Positions 48,489-59,997 of a stretch of 64,000 nucleotides of DNA are shown here, piece by piece. This DNA comes from Lycium barbarum (Eukaryota; Streptophyta; Magnoliopsida; Solanales; Solanaceae), in contig NC_083339.1 of assembly GCF_019175385.1 (NCBI RefSeq), positions 81,022,120 through 81,086,119 on the forward strand, written 5' to 3'. The notes beneath the pieces are model-generated. The model worked only from the letters and a program-made list of their open reading frames with translations. It was not told the origin of the DNA and did not search any database. Position numbers and translations under genes: made by a program. Numbering within the stretch: position 1 is the first letter of the stretch; each line of letters opens with the position of its first letter.

Positions 48489-51235
48489 TGTTACACCCCG
48501 GAAAAATTTCGCGTTACCAAAACTGTAGATGGCTTAGTATGGGCCAAAGGAAGAGTAAAGTTATGCCAGGATTAAAGAGGTTAAGCTTCCGAGGCTTTGA
48601 AAGAAAGTTAGGCAAGGTCTGATACGAAAATTTTGGTCTACATGGAGGAAATGATATGTTCTAGTATATTGAGGGTTTTGAAGTAAAAAAAAAAGCTTAA
48701 AGTGAAGTTTGGGAAGTCTAGTTTCCAACGCCACAAACCTCTCCTCAATCGTACATCGGGGCAAGGAGATATGGACGTTACAAGTTGGGCTGGCAGACTA
48801 TGAAAATAGTCGGCGCGAACGCGCCAGGAAGTGGTGCGAACGCGCAGAAGGCTAACAGCCAATACAACGCGAACGCGCCACTATGAGGCGCGAACGCGCT
48901 GTACAAAAATTTGATGCTCAGATTCGGGATGAAGGTTATATTATAAGAATGTAATGATAACATTTATATGACATTTGGAGACCATATGGTGTGAATTAGT
49001 TCATATGTTATTTGACGAAAGGCCCTTGCTGCGGCAAGCTAAGTGGGGCCCACATACCGGAGTTCAATAAAGGACATATGATGAGACATATGAATAGTAT
49101 ATGGAAAGTTGAGCAAGTCCTAAGAAGGACCCTTAAGCTAAAAATGGGCATAAGCCCTCCAAAAGGGCGATTGAAGGAAACATTTTCGGATGATCTGACT
49201 TCGAGGGGCAAAAACGGCATTATAAGTTTGGAATATGGGAAAAATGCCAGAGATAAGGGTTGTAGATAATTGAATTAGATTTCCCACCATAGGTCGTGGA
49301 CCCTCACACGATATCGGGAGCAAGCGTTATGTCCATTTTACTGAACGAAGGTCCAGGCAGAAAAAAGGGACCAGCGCAAACGCGCTGAATACTTTTCCAG
49401 TCGGTTCTGGCAGCTTCTAAAACGTTATATAAAAGGGCTTAACCCCTTATTTTCAGATCAAAAACACCCCTAAATACTTCCAAAAATCTGGAGAGCCTCC
49501 CCAACACCCAAGCCAACTTTTTAGCCCAAAACCAGGTATAATTTCCAAATTCCAGTCCGAGTAGCGTATAGTTATTGGTGCAGAATCGTATGGCGGTGCG
49601 TTGTGGCAAAAAACTAAGGTGAAAAAGTGAAGATACAACAATATTAAAGGGAGAAAGGTATGAATCTCCTTTGACTTGTTTTAATATGGGATTATTTACG
49701 AAGAAAGCGTGATTAAATGATTGCATACTGAGTTAATTAGTTATGAAAGTTGGAAAACAGCGTGTGGGCTGTTTTATGAGATATTTTGGAATTGGAAACA
49801 TTATGATTGATGTTGGTATTGTTGTTGTTGTTGTTGGTTGTTGAATTGAGAATTCGGGCAAGGCATATAAACAGGGGAGATGCTGCCCGATTTTCGGCAG
49901 AATATAAAATAGTATAATTTGAAGTATGGTACAAATGTACGATGAAAAGGCTAACATTAGTGTGAATCATCTTAAATGTAGACTTACGAGCTCGGACACA
50001 TAAGCATAGCCAATAGGAGGTGGAACAGGTATGTAAGGCTTACCCTTTCTTTCTTTTGGCATGATCCTTGTGAAACAAACAGACAATGTGTATGTATGAT
50101 TTCAAAGAAACTCCTATTCTTAGAGCCACTAGGATGGCTAATGTTCTTGGCTTCCGAAAACTGTTTTGCTATGTCTTGATACGTGTGTTTCCAAAAGTTC
50201 TATTTTGATTTGATCCATAGTGATATTCGAAAGGTATTTGTTATGACTATTGTTTTGATTTTCCAAAGATAGCTTCTGAAACGTTCAAAGAGGTTTCTGT
50301 AAGGGACAACGTCCATAACTTTCTCATACTAACTCGGATTGAGTCGAAACGTGTTTATGATCCGCAAGTGTCTATTTGTGTACTTACCTATCGAGTCGTA
50401 AAAATTGTTTTATATGCATATAGTTTCTCACTACTCTGCTCGTGCATTCCTCAGTATGTCCTTCACTGCGTCCCGGGCCAGGGCATGTTCTCGTGCGTAT
50501 TCCACTGCATTGTTCACCGCGTCCCTCACTAGAGGGTCGGGGCACGTTATATATATATATATATATATATATTGACATACAAGATTTTATTCAACGCCTC
50601 CCTCACTAGAGGGCCGGGGCACGTTATATGTATATATGATATATAATGATGACCAGCATGATTTTCATTTCAAAAGGCAAGTGCATTGATGTTTTTTTAA
50701 AAAGTCATACTTGGTTCTGGTAAATCTCCGTTTTTTGTTATGGTCCTCTTTACTGTACTTCATGCTTTACATACTCAGTACATATTCCATACTAACCCCT
50801 CTTCTTCGAGGGCTGCGTTTCATGCCACGCAGGTATATACAGATGAGTAGAAGCCATTATAAAAGATGTTCCAGCCGAATTGGCGAGCTCCATTTCCTCC
50901 TGGAGTGTTGCCGAGTCAGAGTATTCATGCTATGGTATATTGGTCGATGTTAGAGACTTTGCAGACAGAGTCGTGGGTATAGAAAGTCAGTCTTGTAATC
51001 TGTTCTGTAAGACGACGTACCATTATGCATATTGTTACAAAGTCCAAATGAATACAGACTTTACTTTACTTGAGAACGACGAAAAGAATGTTTCTGAAAG
51101 CCCTTATTATGTATTTCATTTTTGTTTGACTTAAGAGTCCTAAGCGATTATGTATGTAGTAAGAGTCAGCGGGTTCTCTCGGCCCTAAGTAAGGGTCGGG
51201 TGCCCATCACACCCTAGCGAGGTTAGGGTGTGACA
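48489..51235 (+). repeat. 3' LTR of element I
   Basis: Same layout as the 5' LTR, about 100 bases shorter because part of the GCGTCCCTCACTAGAGGG array (45195-45290 in the 5' LTR) is missing here. The U3 GCGCGAACGCGC cluster is at 48813-48900, TATA at 49427, the donor-like site at 49658 and a TA run at 50549-50572. Confidence 0.95.
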
Positions 51236-52339
51236 ATATATCAACTCCCAAACATCATTAATAACATTCGCAATATCATAACAATACTCTTTATTCACCT
51301 ACATTATCCTTACTTCTCTATTCACTTCCAATCATCCATACCCATGGTCATAGCACACTATTACATTCATTCATATACAATGTCTATCCCATGTTCTTAA
51401 CATCATTTATAACATAACCATGATCACAACACATCAAGAATCATGACTCAATCCAAGCTATTAGTCAAAAATGACACTATTCCCACATTTATGACCCATT
51501 TTCTATACCCTTCTACAATCCAAGTGTTTCAACTTTTCAATACGTTAAACAACATGGAAAATACCATAAACCTTACCTTAGATGGTGTAGGAATGAACCT
51601 TGGGTGGAAACACTTCACTTGAGCAAAACCCTAGTTCAACCTCCACTTGGATTTCTTGTCTTGGATGAATTTTAATGAGTTTCTTACACTTGATTCACTT
51701 GGTTTGATGAAGTTGATCACTAATATCTCATGAATTCTTGTGGGAGAAGTGTGGAGAAATGTTTTAGAGAGAAGGGGAGTGAAAGGGAAATGAAATAAAA
51801 TAACTTGGATCCCTTATTAATAATACTCAAATCTGTCCCGACCAATTTCTACGGACCAACATACGGTCCGTATAAATTATACTGACCGTATGTTTGGTCG
51901 TACTTTTGGTCCAGTGAGATATGCTAATCTGGGTAGATTATATGGCCAAACATACGGCCAGTATAATTTATACGGCCAGTATGTTGGGCCGTATAATGCC
52001 CAGTTCTTCCGAACTCATTATCGTCGACTCGTTTGATCTCGAATCCTTATGGAACCTTCTTGACACTTGTTTATCACCTCATTAACAATCTAAGGGACGT
52101 TATAACTCTTCTCCAAAGTATCATTAAATCATCATTAACTTGTTACTCGTAAATCCTTTCCGATACATATCGTATGTCTTGCCTTCTCTTGGCAAACTTT
52201 CTCCCCCTACCTCGAATGTCTTTGAAATCTTAATTAGGGTCATCAAATGTCATTCCTTACTTATTGAAATACCATATACTTCGTGCTCTTCGTTAGTCTA
52301 TTCACTGTGCATCAACGGAAAATTTTCTGAGGTGTAACA
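51236..52339 (-). repeat. 3' LTR of chromovirus H, 5' portion
   Basis: From TGTTACACCTC at 52339 (minus strand) to the element I insertion. It holds U3 repeats of the TACGGNCCGTA/ATACGGCCAGTAT type (51855-52000), a TATA-like region near 51815, a leader, and a donor-like AAG|GTAAGGTTT at 51576. Together with 41722-43114 the LTR is about 2.5 kb. Confidence 0.88.
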
Positions 52340-52543
52340 TTCTTCCCCCCTTAAGAACATTCGTCCTCGAATGTTAAGTCCTCGGGGATTCTATAAAAAT
52401 TTCGCCAGAGTTTTCCCTGTAACATGGCACTACCATCCTGTCAGAACAGCCCATAATAATAATGCCTCACAGGGCCACAACATAATAGCAATAGAGTTTG
52501 GCCACACACGACCCACATGCATAAAAAGGAAAACATACATACC
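52340..52543 (-). other. PPT, inverted repeat and 3' UTR of chromovirus H
   Basis: The PPT (minus strand TTAAGGGGGGAAGAA) abuts the LTR. GAACATTCG/CGAATGTT lies at 52355-52375. Between it and the chromodomain stop is a ~170-base 3' UTR. Its segment CCCTGTGAGGCATT and ACTCTGGCGAAATTTTT recurs near the start of the interiors of the non-autonomous elements I and E. Confidence 0.75.
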
Positions 52544-53419
52544 TTATGATCTTGATGTCTCATCATGGATCTCTTCCGGGGGATGAAATAAGTGCGGGTA
52601 CTTGGATTTCATAATTTCTTCCGCTTCCCATGTCATCTCTTCTCGGTTATTGTTTCTCCACAAAAACTTAACTGAGGCCACTTCTTTGTTTCTAAGCCTC
52701 CGTACTTGCCTATCTAATATGGCAATGGGTACCTTTTTATAAGTAAACTTTTTTTGTCACATGAACATCATTTACTGGCACGATCCTAGTAGGATCTCCA
52801 ACACATTTATGAAGCATCGAGACATGAAAAACTGGGTGAACTGACTCCAGATCAGGAGGTAGATCTAATTCGTAAGCCACTTTTCCTACCTTGCGCACGA
52901 TCTCATAAGGCCCAATGTATCGGGGACTTAACTTCCCCTTTTTGCCAAATCTCATAACGCCCTTCATCGGCGACACCTTTAAGAATACCCAATATTTAAC
53001 TTGGAACTCTAAGTCCCTTCGACGACTATCCGTATAGGACTTTTTATGACTTTGGGCTGCTAATAGTCGACTTTATATGAGCTTAACTTTTTCTATGGCC
53101 TGCTGGACCAAGTCTGGCCCTATCACTTTAGCCTCTCCTACTTCAAACCACCCAATCGGGGATCTACACTTTCGCCCATATAAAGCCTCATACGGTGCCG
53201 TTTGGATGCTAGAACGATAACTATTATTATAAGAAAAATCAATAAGGGGTAAGTGATCATCTCAATTTCCTCCGAAATCTAACATGCATGCCCGTAACCT
53301 ATCCTCAAGAGTCTGAATAGTACGTTCAACTTGTCCAGCAATCTATGGATGAAATGTCGTGCTAAGGCTCACTCGAGTCCCCAAACCCTCTTGGAAGGAC
53401 TTCCAAATATTAGCTGTAA
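52544..53419 (-). pseudogene. Chromovirus H integrase C-terminus and chromodomain
   Basis: SPMKGVMRFGKKGKLSPRYIG and LPPDLESVHPVFHVSMLHK are the integrase C-terminal region (52976-52740). After a frameshift in an A7 run near 52752, YKKVPIAILDRQVRRLRNKE, VASVKFLWRNN and MTWEAEEIMKSKYPHLF form a group II-type chromodomain, which in chromoviruses targets integration to certain chromatin. The stop is at 52544-52546. The upstream part (53419-52977) is broken by stops. The chromodomain itself is nearly complete. Confidence 0.85.
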
Positions 53420-54229
53420 CTAAGTCCCTCTATCAGAGATAATAGCTACTGGAACACCATGAAGTCGCACTATATCTTTAACATAAAGCTTTGCATAATC
53501 TTCTGCCACATATATAGTTCTGACTGGTAAGAAATGAGCTGACTTCGTGAGCCTATCCACAATCACCCATATCGATTCATACTTGCGTCGAGAACAGGGC
53601 AAGCCTGTAATGAAGTCCATGTTAACTACTTCCCACTTCCAAGTTGGAATTTCTATAGCTTGCAACAATCCGCCCGACTTTTAGTGCTCGATTTTCACTT
53701 GTTGACAGTTAGGACATTGAGCTACAAATTCTGCTATATCCTTCTTCATCCCATTCCACCAATATATAGATTTAAGATCATGGTATATTTTTGTTGCTCC
53801 GGGGTGGATAGAATAACGGGAGCAATGAGCTTTTCTCAATATTTGGTGGCGTAATCCTGCCACATCAGGAACACATAATATGCCTCGGCATCGGAGAACT
53901 CCGTCTCCTGCAATCTCAAATGATGACTTCTCCTTCTGAGGGAGTGTATCTCTGTAATGCATTAGCATGGGATCTTCGTATTGTCGCTCTTTCACTGCCA
54001 CTACTAGCGACGAGACTGCTGAATTCTGAATGGTAGTTCCCCCACTACCTGAGTCCACTACTTGAACTCCTAGGCTAGCTAACTGCTGGAGCTCACAAGA
54101 CATTTCTCTTTTCTTTGGTCGTACATCACACAAACTTCCCATGGATCTACGGCTAAGAGCATCAGCCACAACATTTGCCTTTCCGGGGTGATATAGGATA
54201 TCAACATCATAATCTTTCAGCAATTCCAA
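53420..54229 (-). pseudogene. Chromovirus H integrase, zinc-binding and catalytic core
   Basis: HCSRYSIHPGATKIYHDLKS then CPNCQQVKIEH is the HHCC zinc-binding module. After one stop near 53675, WEVVNMDFITGLPCSRRK holds the first catalytic Asp and VAIISDRGT the second, followed by another stop at about 53420. The upstream YHPGKANVVADALSRRSMGS is the junction with RNase H. Confidence 0.9.
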
Positions 54230-54651
54230 CCACCGTCATTGCCGCAAATTCAACTCTTTTTGCTTGAAGATATATACTGAAGGCTCTTATGATCTGTGTA
54301 AATATCCACATGAACACCATACAAGTAATGTCTCCACATCTTTAATGCATGAATCACTGCAGCCAATTCAAGGTCAAGGGTTGGATAATTTTTCTCATGT
54401 TTTCATAATTGCCTTGAAGCATACGCAATCACCATACCATGTTGCATCAACACACAGCCTAGCCCAATGCCTGAAGCATCGCAATAAACAACGTAACCTT
54501 CCAATCCCTCTGGAAGTGTCAGGATTGGAGCAGAAGTTAATCTATCTTTTAGCTCTTGGAAACTATGTGCACAAGCATCTGTCCATTGAAACTTTGCTGA
54601 TCTCTGGGTCAGCTTTGTAAGTGGTGCAGAAATAGAAGAAAAATCTTCCAC
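54230..54651 (-). pseudogene. Chromovirus H RNase H
   Basis: SISAPLTKLTQRSAKFQWTD and YVVYCDASGIGLGCVLMQHG (catalytic Asp), then IAYASRQL and, beyond a stop at 54403, [20 protein letters not shown] and [14 protein letters not shown]. It joins RT through a one-base deletion near 54680 in the [12 protein letters not shown] region. Confidence 0.9.
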
Positions 54652-56027
54652 AAATCTCCTGTAATATCCTGCTAAGCCAGAAAGCTACTAACCTCCGTAG
54701 GAGTTGTGGGCCTTGGCCAAGTCTTCACGACATCAATCTTTTGGCTATCTACCCGAATACCATCGGCTGAAACAATGTGCCCCAGAAATGTCACTGAGTT
54801 CAACCAAAACTCACACTTAGAAAATTTCGCGAACAACTCTCGAGTTTGAAGAACTCGAAGGACAGTACGCAAATGATCCGCATGCTCCGCCTCGGATCTA
54901 GAATACACCAAGATATCGTCTATGAATACAATCACAAATAAATCTAGGAAGGGTCTGAACACATCATTCATCAAATCCATAAACATTGCCGGTGCATTAG
55001 TTAGTCCAAATGACATCACCCGGAACTCAAAATGGCCATATCTTGTTCTGAAGGCTGTCTTAGGGATATCTTTCTCCCTAACTCTCACTTGATGATACCT
55101 GATTCTCAAATATATCTTTGAAAACCATTTGGCACCTTGTAATTGATCAAATAAGTCATCAATCCTCGGAAGAGGATATTTATTCTTAATCGTCACCTTA
55201 TTCAGTTGCCGATAGTCAATGCACATGCGCAAGGAGCTATCTTTCTTTCGAACAAACAATACGGGTGCTCCCCACGGGGATGAACTAGGCCTAATAAAGA
55301 CTTTCTCAAGCAAGTCCTTCAATTGTTCCTTCAATTCCTTCAACTCTGCGGGGGCCATTCTATAAGGTGGAATAGATATAGGCTTGGTGTCTAGTAACAC
55401 ATCAATAGCAAAATCAATCTCCCGCTCGGGAGGGAGGCCTGGAAGCTCTTCCGGAAACACATCCAGAAATTCATTCACCACGGGGACTGACTGAAGAGTT
55501 GGCGGTTCAGCTTCTACATCTTGAACCCGCACTAGATGATAAATGCAACCTTTTGTGATCATTTTCCTTGCTTTAAGATAGGAAATAAACCTACCTTTTG
55601 GTGACGCAGTATTCCCTTTCCATTCTAAAACTAGCTCTCCCGGAAATTGAAAACGAACCATTTTCATTCTACAATCAACATTGGCATAGCAAGAAGCTAA
55701 CCAATCCATGCCCATAATAATATCAAAGTCCACCATTTTTAACTCATGCAAGTCAATCATAGTATGACGGTCACAAATCACAACTATGCAGTTTCTATTT
55801 ACTTGGCTAGCTATTATCGATTCACCAACGGGTGTAGACACATCAAAAGGTTTGATCGACTCCGGTTTGACTCTAAACCGACCCGTAATATATGGAGTAA
55901 GATATGACAATGTGGAGCCCCGATCTATCAAAGCATATACATCATGAGAAAATACCGATAATATACTTGTGACCACATCAGGACAAGACTCAAGATCTTG
56001 GCGTCCAGCCAAAGCCAACTGGCGCAT
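54652..56027 (-). pseudogene. Chromovirus H protease and reverse transcriptase
   Basis: This 451-codon open stretch is the longest in the window. Protease: [18 protein letters not shown] at about residues 31-48, where the usual DPGS has Arg for Pro. The linker [15 protein letters not shown] is at ~190-204. RT follows: [60 protein letters not shown] (usual DLRSGYHQ changed), [17 protein letters not shown], and the catalytic box [11 protein letters not shown] with both Asp intact. It ends at a stop at 54672 caused by a one-base deletion. It is preceded by gag in another frame. Confidence 0.93.
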
Positions 56028-57284
56028 GTGAACCTGGCCCCATAGGGCGTATAGATGACGAATATCCAGCTACCGACCTTGAAGGCTGGGTCCTGCCTCT
56101 ACCACTAACTGAGGGGCAATCACGCATAATATGGCCTGGTCGACCATATGAATAGCAACCTTCTGAACCCAATCGGCACTGACCCTAATGTAACTTCCCA
56201 CACTGGGAACATCATGGTATGGGTGGCCTCGCCTGACCAGTACCCCTGAACTGAGATCCCGAAAAGCTCTAACTCAGCCCGGAATGAGTAGACCTATCAA
56301 ATCTCTGGCTTGGAAACCATGGAGGCGCACTAGTCATAGAATGGCCTGAATGCCTCGAAAACTGCTGTCTGTGCCCACCTTTATACTCACTCATCGGACC
56401 CGAAGATCTAGCCCTCTTTTTATACTCTCTATCATGCTCACGCTCACTTCTTTGTTGTTGTAAACTTTCTTCTAAATTCTGAGCATGGGCCTGAATGCGT
56501 GAAATATCCATGTTGTCCTGAAGGGACGTAGTCAAGCACCTATCTATCAAATATGGCCCTAGGCCTTTCACAAATCGGTGCACTCGGTCACCCATATCCG
56601 CTACCATGGCCGAAGCATACCTAGCCATGGAATTGAAGCGGAGACTATACTCTAAAGCACTCATGCTTCCTTGCCTCAAATTCAAGAACTTATTGACTCG
56701 AGCTCGCTGAACTTCTGGAGGCAGGTAGTGTCGGAGGAAGGCATCTACAAATTTTTTCCATATCGGGGGAGGCGCATTGGCTCCCCGTGAAGCCATCCAA
56801 ACCGTGTACCAATGAACCGCAACATCCCTCAATCTATAGGATGCTAACTCTACCTATTCGGTGTCCGAAGCATGTATCAACCGAAGTGTCCTCAACATTC
56901 CATCAATAAAATTCTGAGGGTCCTCATCCGGCTTTGATCCAAAGAATTCCGGAGGGTTCAAGCTAATAAAATCACGGGCCCTTGCACTAACATCCCTATC
57001 ACCTTGCCCTGTACTTTGCCGCTGAGTCTGGGCAGTAACCAATTGAGTAAACAAATGATGGCCTCTTTTACATCTTGGCCTGAAGCATCCGGTGGAGGAG
57101 TCAGAGGTGCTGGAGCTGGGGCTGAGGCTCCCTCACGCTCCTCAGAAATAGGCACTGAATGGGAGGACGGAGATTGAGCCGCATTCTGGGACTCACTTTC
57201 TTCTATTGGCGGTGCTCTTTCAGCCCGCTTTTCTGCCACTGTCTTGCCCTTTTGGGCTGCCGTAGCCTTTCTCTTTACAGGCAT
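56028..57284 (-). pseudogene. Chromovirus H gag
   Basis: It starts at ATG 57284 (MPVKRKATAAQKGK), three bases after a TTTCAG acceptor-like site. A Ser/Pro/Ala-rich N-terminus precedes DFISLNPPEFFGSKPDEDPQ and the capsid core RLRDVAVHWYTVWMASR, FVDAFLRHYLPPEVQRARV. Breaks are a one-base frameshift near 57056, a TAG after SDTE at 56854 and a stop at 56269. The zinc knuckle at about 56160-56118 reads CYSYGRPGHIMRDC, so the second Cys of CX2CX4HX4C is Tyr. The paralogue in element J (59998) aligns throughout. Confidence 0.88.
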
Positions 57285-57489
57285 TTCTGAAATACATAAC
57301 ACACGGTTAAGGAGAAGGAAGTTCTTATTGTTACACCTCGGAACTTTGGGTTGCTGAGCGGTGAGGGGATTAACGTAAGTTAAGGTGTACATGATGTCCC
57401 TACAAGTAAGAAGGGATACTTAATAATTCTAATTAAGATTCCAAAGAAGTTAGAGGCAAGAGAGAAAAGTTTGTCAAATGAAACTCCAA

Positions 57490-57755
57490 CGCAGTTCTGC
57501 GAAAGGGGAGTTCGACGGTCGTTCTTTGTACCGTCGGACGAGTCGACGCTTCGTTTATTGTGCCATAGAATTGAGCTAGAGCGAAGGCCATTCAACGAAC
57601 ATGTCGACGCTCCGACGATCAGTTCGAGGAACCGTCCTTCTCACCGTAGAATGAAAGGAAACGACAGATTGCTCACTAGAAATTTAACGACTTCGATGAC
57701 CAGATCGATGCTCCGTCGATCCGATCGACGTTTCATCGATCGTACCGTATATCTC
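57490..57755. repeat. U3 repeat cluster of element J (TCGACGCTCCG type)
   Basis: Repeated, partly palindromic units such as GTCGACGCTTCG, GTCGACGCTCCGACGATC, GATCGATGCTCCGTCGATC and GATCGACGTTTCATCGATCG, all between the LTR start and the TATA box. They are different in sequence from, but equivalent in place to, the clusters in the solo LTR, H, I and K. Confidence 0.7.
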
Positions 57756-59503
57756 GGTCGGGACTAATTTTGAGATTTTATATAAGGACCCCTCCTTCAT
57801 ATTATTTCATTTTCATCTCACTCCTCCACACACCAAGAAATCTCTAGAACCTTCTCCATCATTCATCCACAAGAAACTAAGGGAAAACCAAGATCAACTA
57901 CACCAAATCCATAAAATCAAGTGTATGAAACCCATTAAAAGGTCATCTAAGCCAAGAAAACTCAAGAGAAAGGAGTTAGGGTTTTGGTGCAAGAAGAGAA
58001 GTTTCACTTAAAGGTTGTTCATCTATCATCCAAGGTGAGTTTTATGGTATTTACATACTATTTAAGGTGTTGAAAGTTGAAACACTTGGATTGTAGAAAG
58101 ACATAGGAAGTGGGTCATAAATGAGTGAATAGTGTCACTGTTGAACAATTGCTGGGATGAATTATGAATGTTGGTATGTTGTGATTTTAAATATGTTATT
58201 AATGACACTTAGACCACGGAATAAGTATAGTATATGAGAAAACGCGATAATGAGCTATAACTATAATTGTGGAGAATTGAAGGGAAGTGGTGAATTGTGA
58301 TAAATGTAGATGATTGATGATTGTTGTTGCGATATTGTGAATGTTGTTATGTACGTTTGGCAGTTGATATAGAATGTGGGAAAAGTAGTAGAAACAAAGG
58401 AAATGCTGCCCAATTTCCCCTAGAAATAGCAAAATGTTCTCATAGCCGAGTAACTAATGTCAATGCGAATCCTCTTGAAGGTAGAAACGCGAGCATCGAA
58501 GGAGGACGATCAAGCGATAGGATAGTTAAATGACAAAGGTATGTGAGGCTAGTCCTTTATTTCTATGGAATGAATTCTATAGTATGACTTTCCTTCCTCT
58601 TCATGAATCTCCTAAACTCCGGAGAAACTACGAACCTACGTTCATAAATAGCTACACAAGGTAAGAGTTAAAGTATAGAGATTCTAGATGTTCATGATAT
58701 GACGTTCCTAAAACGTTAATGATGTCGTTTATTGCTTACACTCACCTCATATACTATTCCCTTCAAGGTGAGGCAGAATGTTAATGAGTGTTCCATAATG
58801 AAATCGGGGGATCACGACCTTACGTTACCCCGATAAAGTATAGTTGTCCTTGAGTCTTTATGCATGCACAATGATGAGCATATTATGATGATGATGATGA
58901 TATAAAACTGCGCCTATATGGACGGGCAGTCACTGCTAAGGCGGGCAATGTATACACCATGGCTAGATAGCATGGGCAGACACCACTAGTGGGCGGCATG
59001 AGATGATACCCCGGACGCAGGCTAATGATTATCACACCGATCCGATATGGACGGGCAGCTTATATATTTATGCATATATAACATGATGATGATTATGATT
59101 ATGAGTAAGCCAGCATGCATCATTTCCTTTATATTTGACAGTCAGATACAAACGTTCCTTATTGATGCTTCCTTTATTTCATTGACGTATTATTATTGTT
59201 TATGCCTCTCAAACTCAGTAAAATGTTCGTACTGACGTCCGTTTTCTTTGGACGCTGTGTTCATGCCCACAGGTAGACAGGGAGGTAATCTTGTTCCAGA
59301 TTCGTACGAGCTATTAGCTGATTTGAAGGGCACTCCATTTTCCGGAGGTGCCATTGATTATTCTTTTGGTTTGTATGCATATGTATGTTTTGGGCATGAC
59401 GGGGTCCTGTCCCGTCCATATGTCTAGTACTCTAGTAGATGCTTGTAGATACGCAGTGTGGGTTATATGGTCTCACGAGATTGTCATTATGTATATATAT
59501 ATA

Positions 59504-59540
59504 TATATATGCACAAGCCTTTTGGTCATTAAGATAACAT

Positions 59541-59619
<79 letters not shown>

Positions 59620-59649
59620 ATCTTAATGACCAAAAGGCTTGTGCATATA
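59504..59649. repeat. Inverted repeat with (TA)n centre
   Basis: TATATGCACAAGCCTTTTGG... (59507-59543) is repeated inverted at 59612-59649, around ~68 bases of alternating TA. The arms match perfectly over at least 34 bases, and with the TA core the whole 146 bases could fold on itself. Confidence 0.9.
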
Positions 59650-59795
59650 AAACTATTTATGTTTCCGAAAGAAAGATGATTTTCGTATAATTTTGATAAA
59701 AGAACGTTTAATGAGCATGATAAGTAGTAGAACGAGGGGTGCTCGGTGGTTAGCCCCAGGTATCCGTTACGGCCCCAGTTGGGTCGTGACAAAAG

Positions 59796-59887
59796 TGGTA
59801 TCAGAGCAGTTCAGTCCTAGGGAGTATCTACGAGCCGTGTCTAGTAGAGTCTTGTTTATGATGTGTTGCACGCCACATCAATAAACA
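59796..59887 (+). other. Primer-binding site and leader stem-loop of element J
   Basis: TGGTATCAGAGCAG at 59796-59809. CTTGTTTAT (59851-59859) pairs with ATAAACA (59881-59887) plus one G-U pair, around TGTG...CACA. This is the autonomous-element version of the stem-loop seen in A, E and I. Confidence 0.75.
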
Positions 59888-59997
59888 CGAGGCTACAGGG
59901 CATTTAGGAAAAATGACCATCTTTCTTCTTATGAGATCGTGCGATAGAGCCGTGTATAAGATTTTATCCTCCCTAATAGTGTGTTGTGATTTCAGAA

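Larger units (their letters stand above)
43115..51235 (+). mobile_element. Element I: complete non-autonomous LTR element with TSD ATATA
   Basis: Two LTRs (43115-45961 and 48489-51235) flank a 2.5 kb interior and are bounded by the direct repeat ATATA (43110-43114 and 51236-51240). A tRNA-Met PBS follows the first LTR and a PPT precedes the second. The interior has no gag or pol motif in six frames. The LTRs differ at 3 of the first ~60 positions, so the insertion is not very recent. It is the same or a sister family to element A: LTR 3' end, leader, 5S-derived block and flanks match. It is inserted in the 3' LTR of H. Confidence 0.95.
41722..57328 (-). mobile_element. Element H: Tekay/Del chromovirus, decayed, with nested insertions
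   Basis: Minus-strand Ty3/gypsy element with gag (57284), protease, RT, RNase H, integrase and a C-terminal chromodomain, then PPT and 3' LTR. Domain order and chromodomain define a chromovirus; sequences such as [15 protein letters not shown] fit the Tekay/Del clade. The 3' LTR (41722-52339) is split by element I with TSD ATATA. The leader is cut 44 bases upstream of the gag ATG by element J, so its PBS and 5' LTR should lie beyond the right edge. It is itself inserted in Athila element G. Confidence 0.9.
57329..59791 (+). repeat. 5' LTR of element J (2.46 kb)
   Basis: TGTTACACCTCGG to GGGTCGTGACA. U3 repeats lie at 57490-57750, the TATA box TTTATATAAGG at 57777, the leader with donor-like AAG|GTGAGTTTT at 58035, and GGGCAG-rich repeats at 58915-59050. 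Deep-LTR hairpins are at 59234-59256, 59329-59352 and 59398-59416. A large inverted repeat lies at 59504-59649. Confidence 0.92.
58035..59995 (+). other. Candidate LTR-to-gag intron of element J
   Basis: The donor CCAAG|GTGAGT at 58035 lies ~250 bases after the TATA box. The acceptor GTGATTTCAG at 59995 lies two bases before the gag ATG. Splicing would remove about 1.96 kb including most of the LTR and the PBS and give a short-leader gag mRNA. This is inferred from consensus and from conservation of the donor in all the LTR families here and of the acceptor in H. Confidence 0.5.

Noticed and set aside
59504..59649. MITE with terminal inverted repeats
   Set aside because: There is no clear TSD outside the arms and no known MITE end; the core is simple TA. 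An inverted duplication is simpler.
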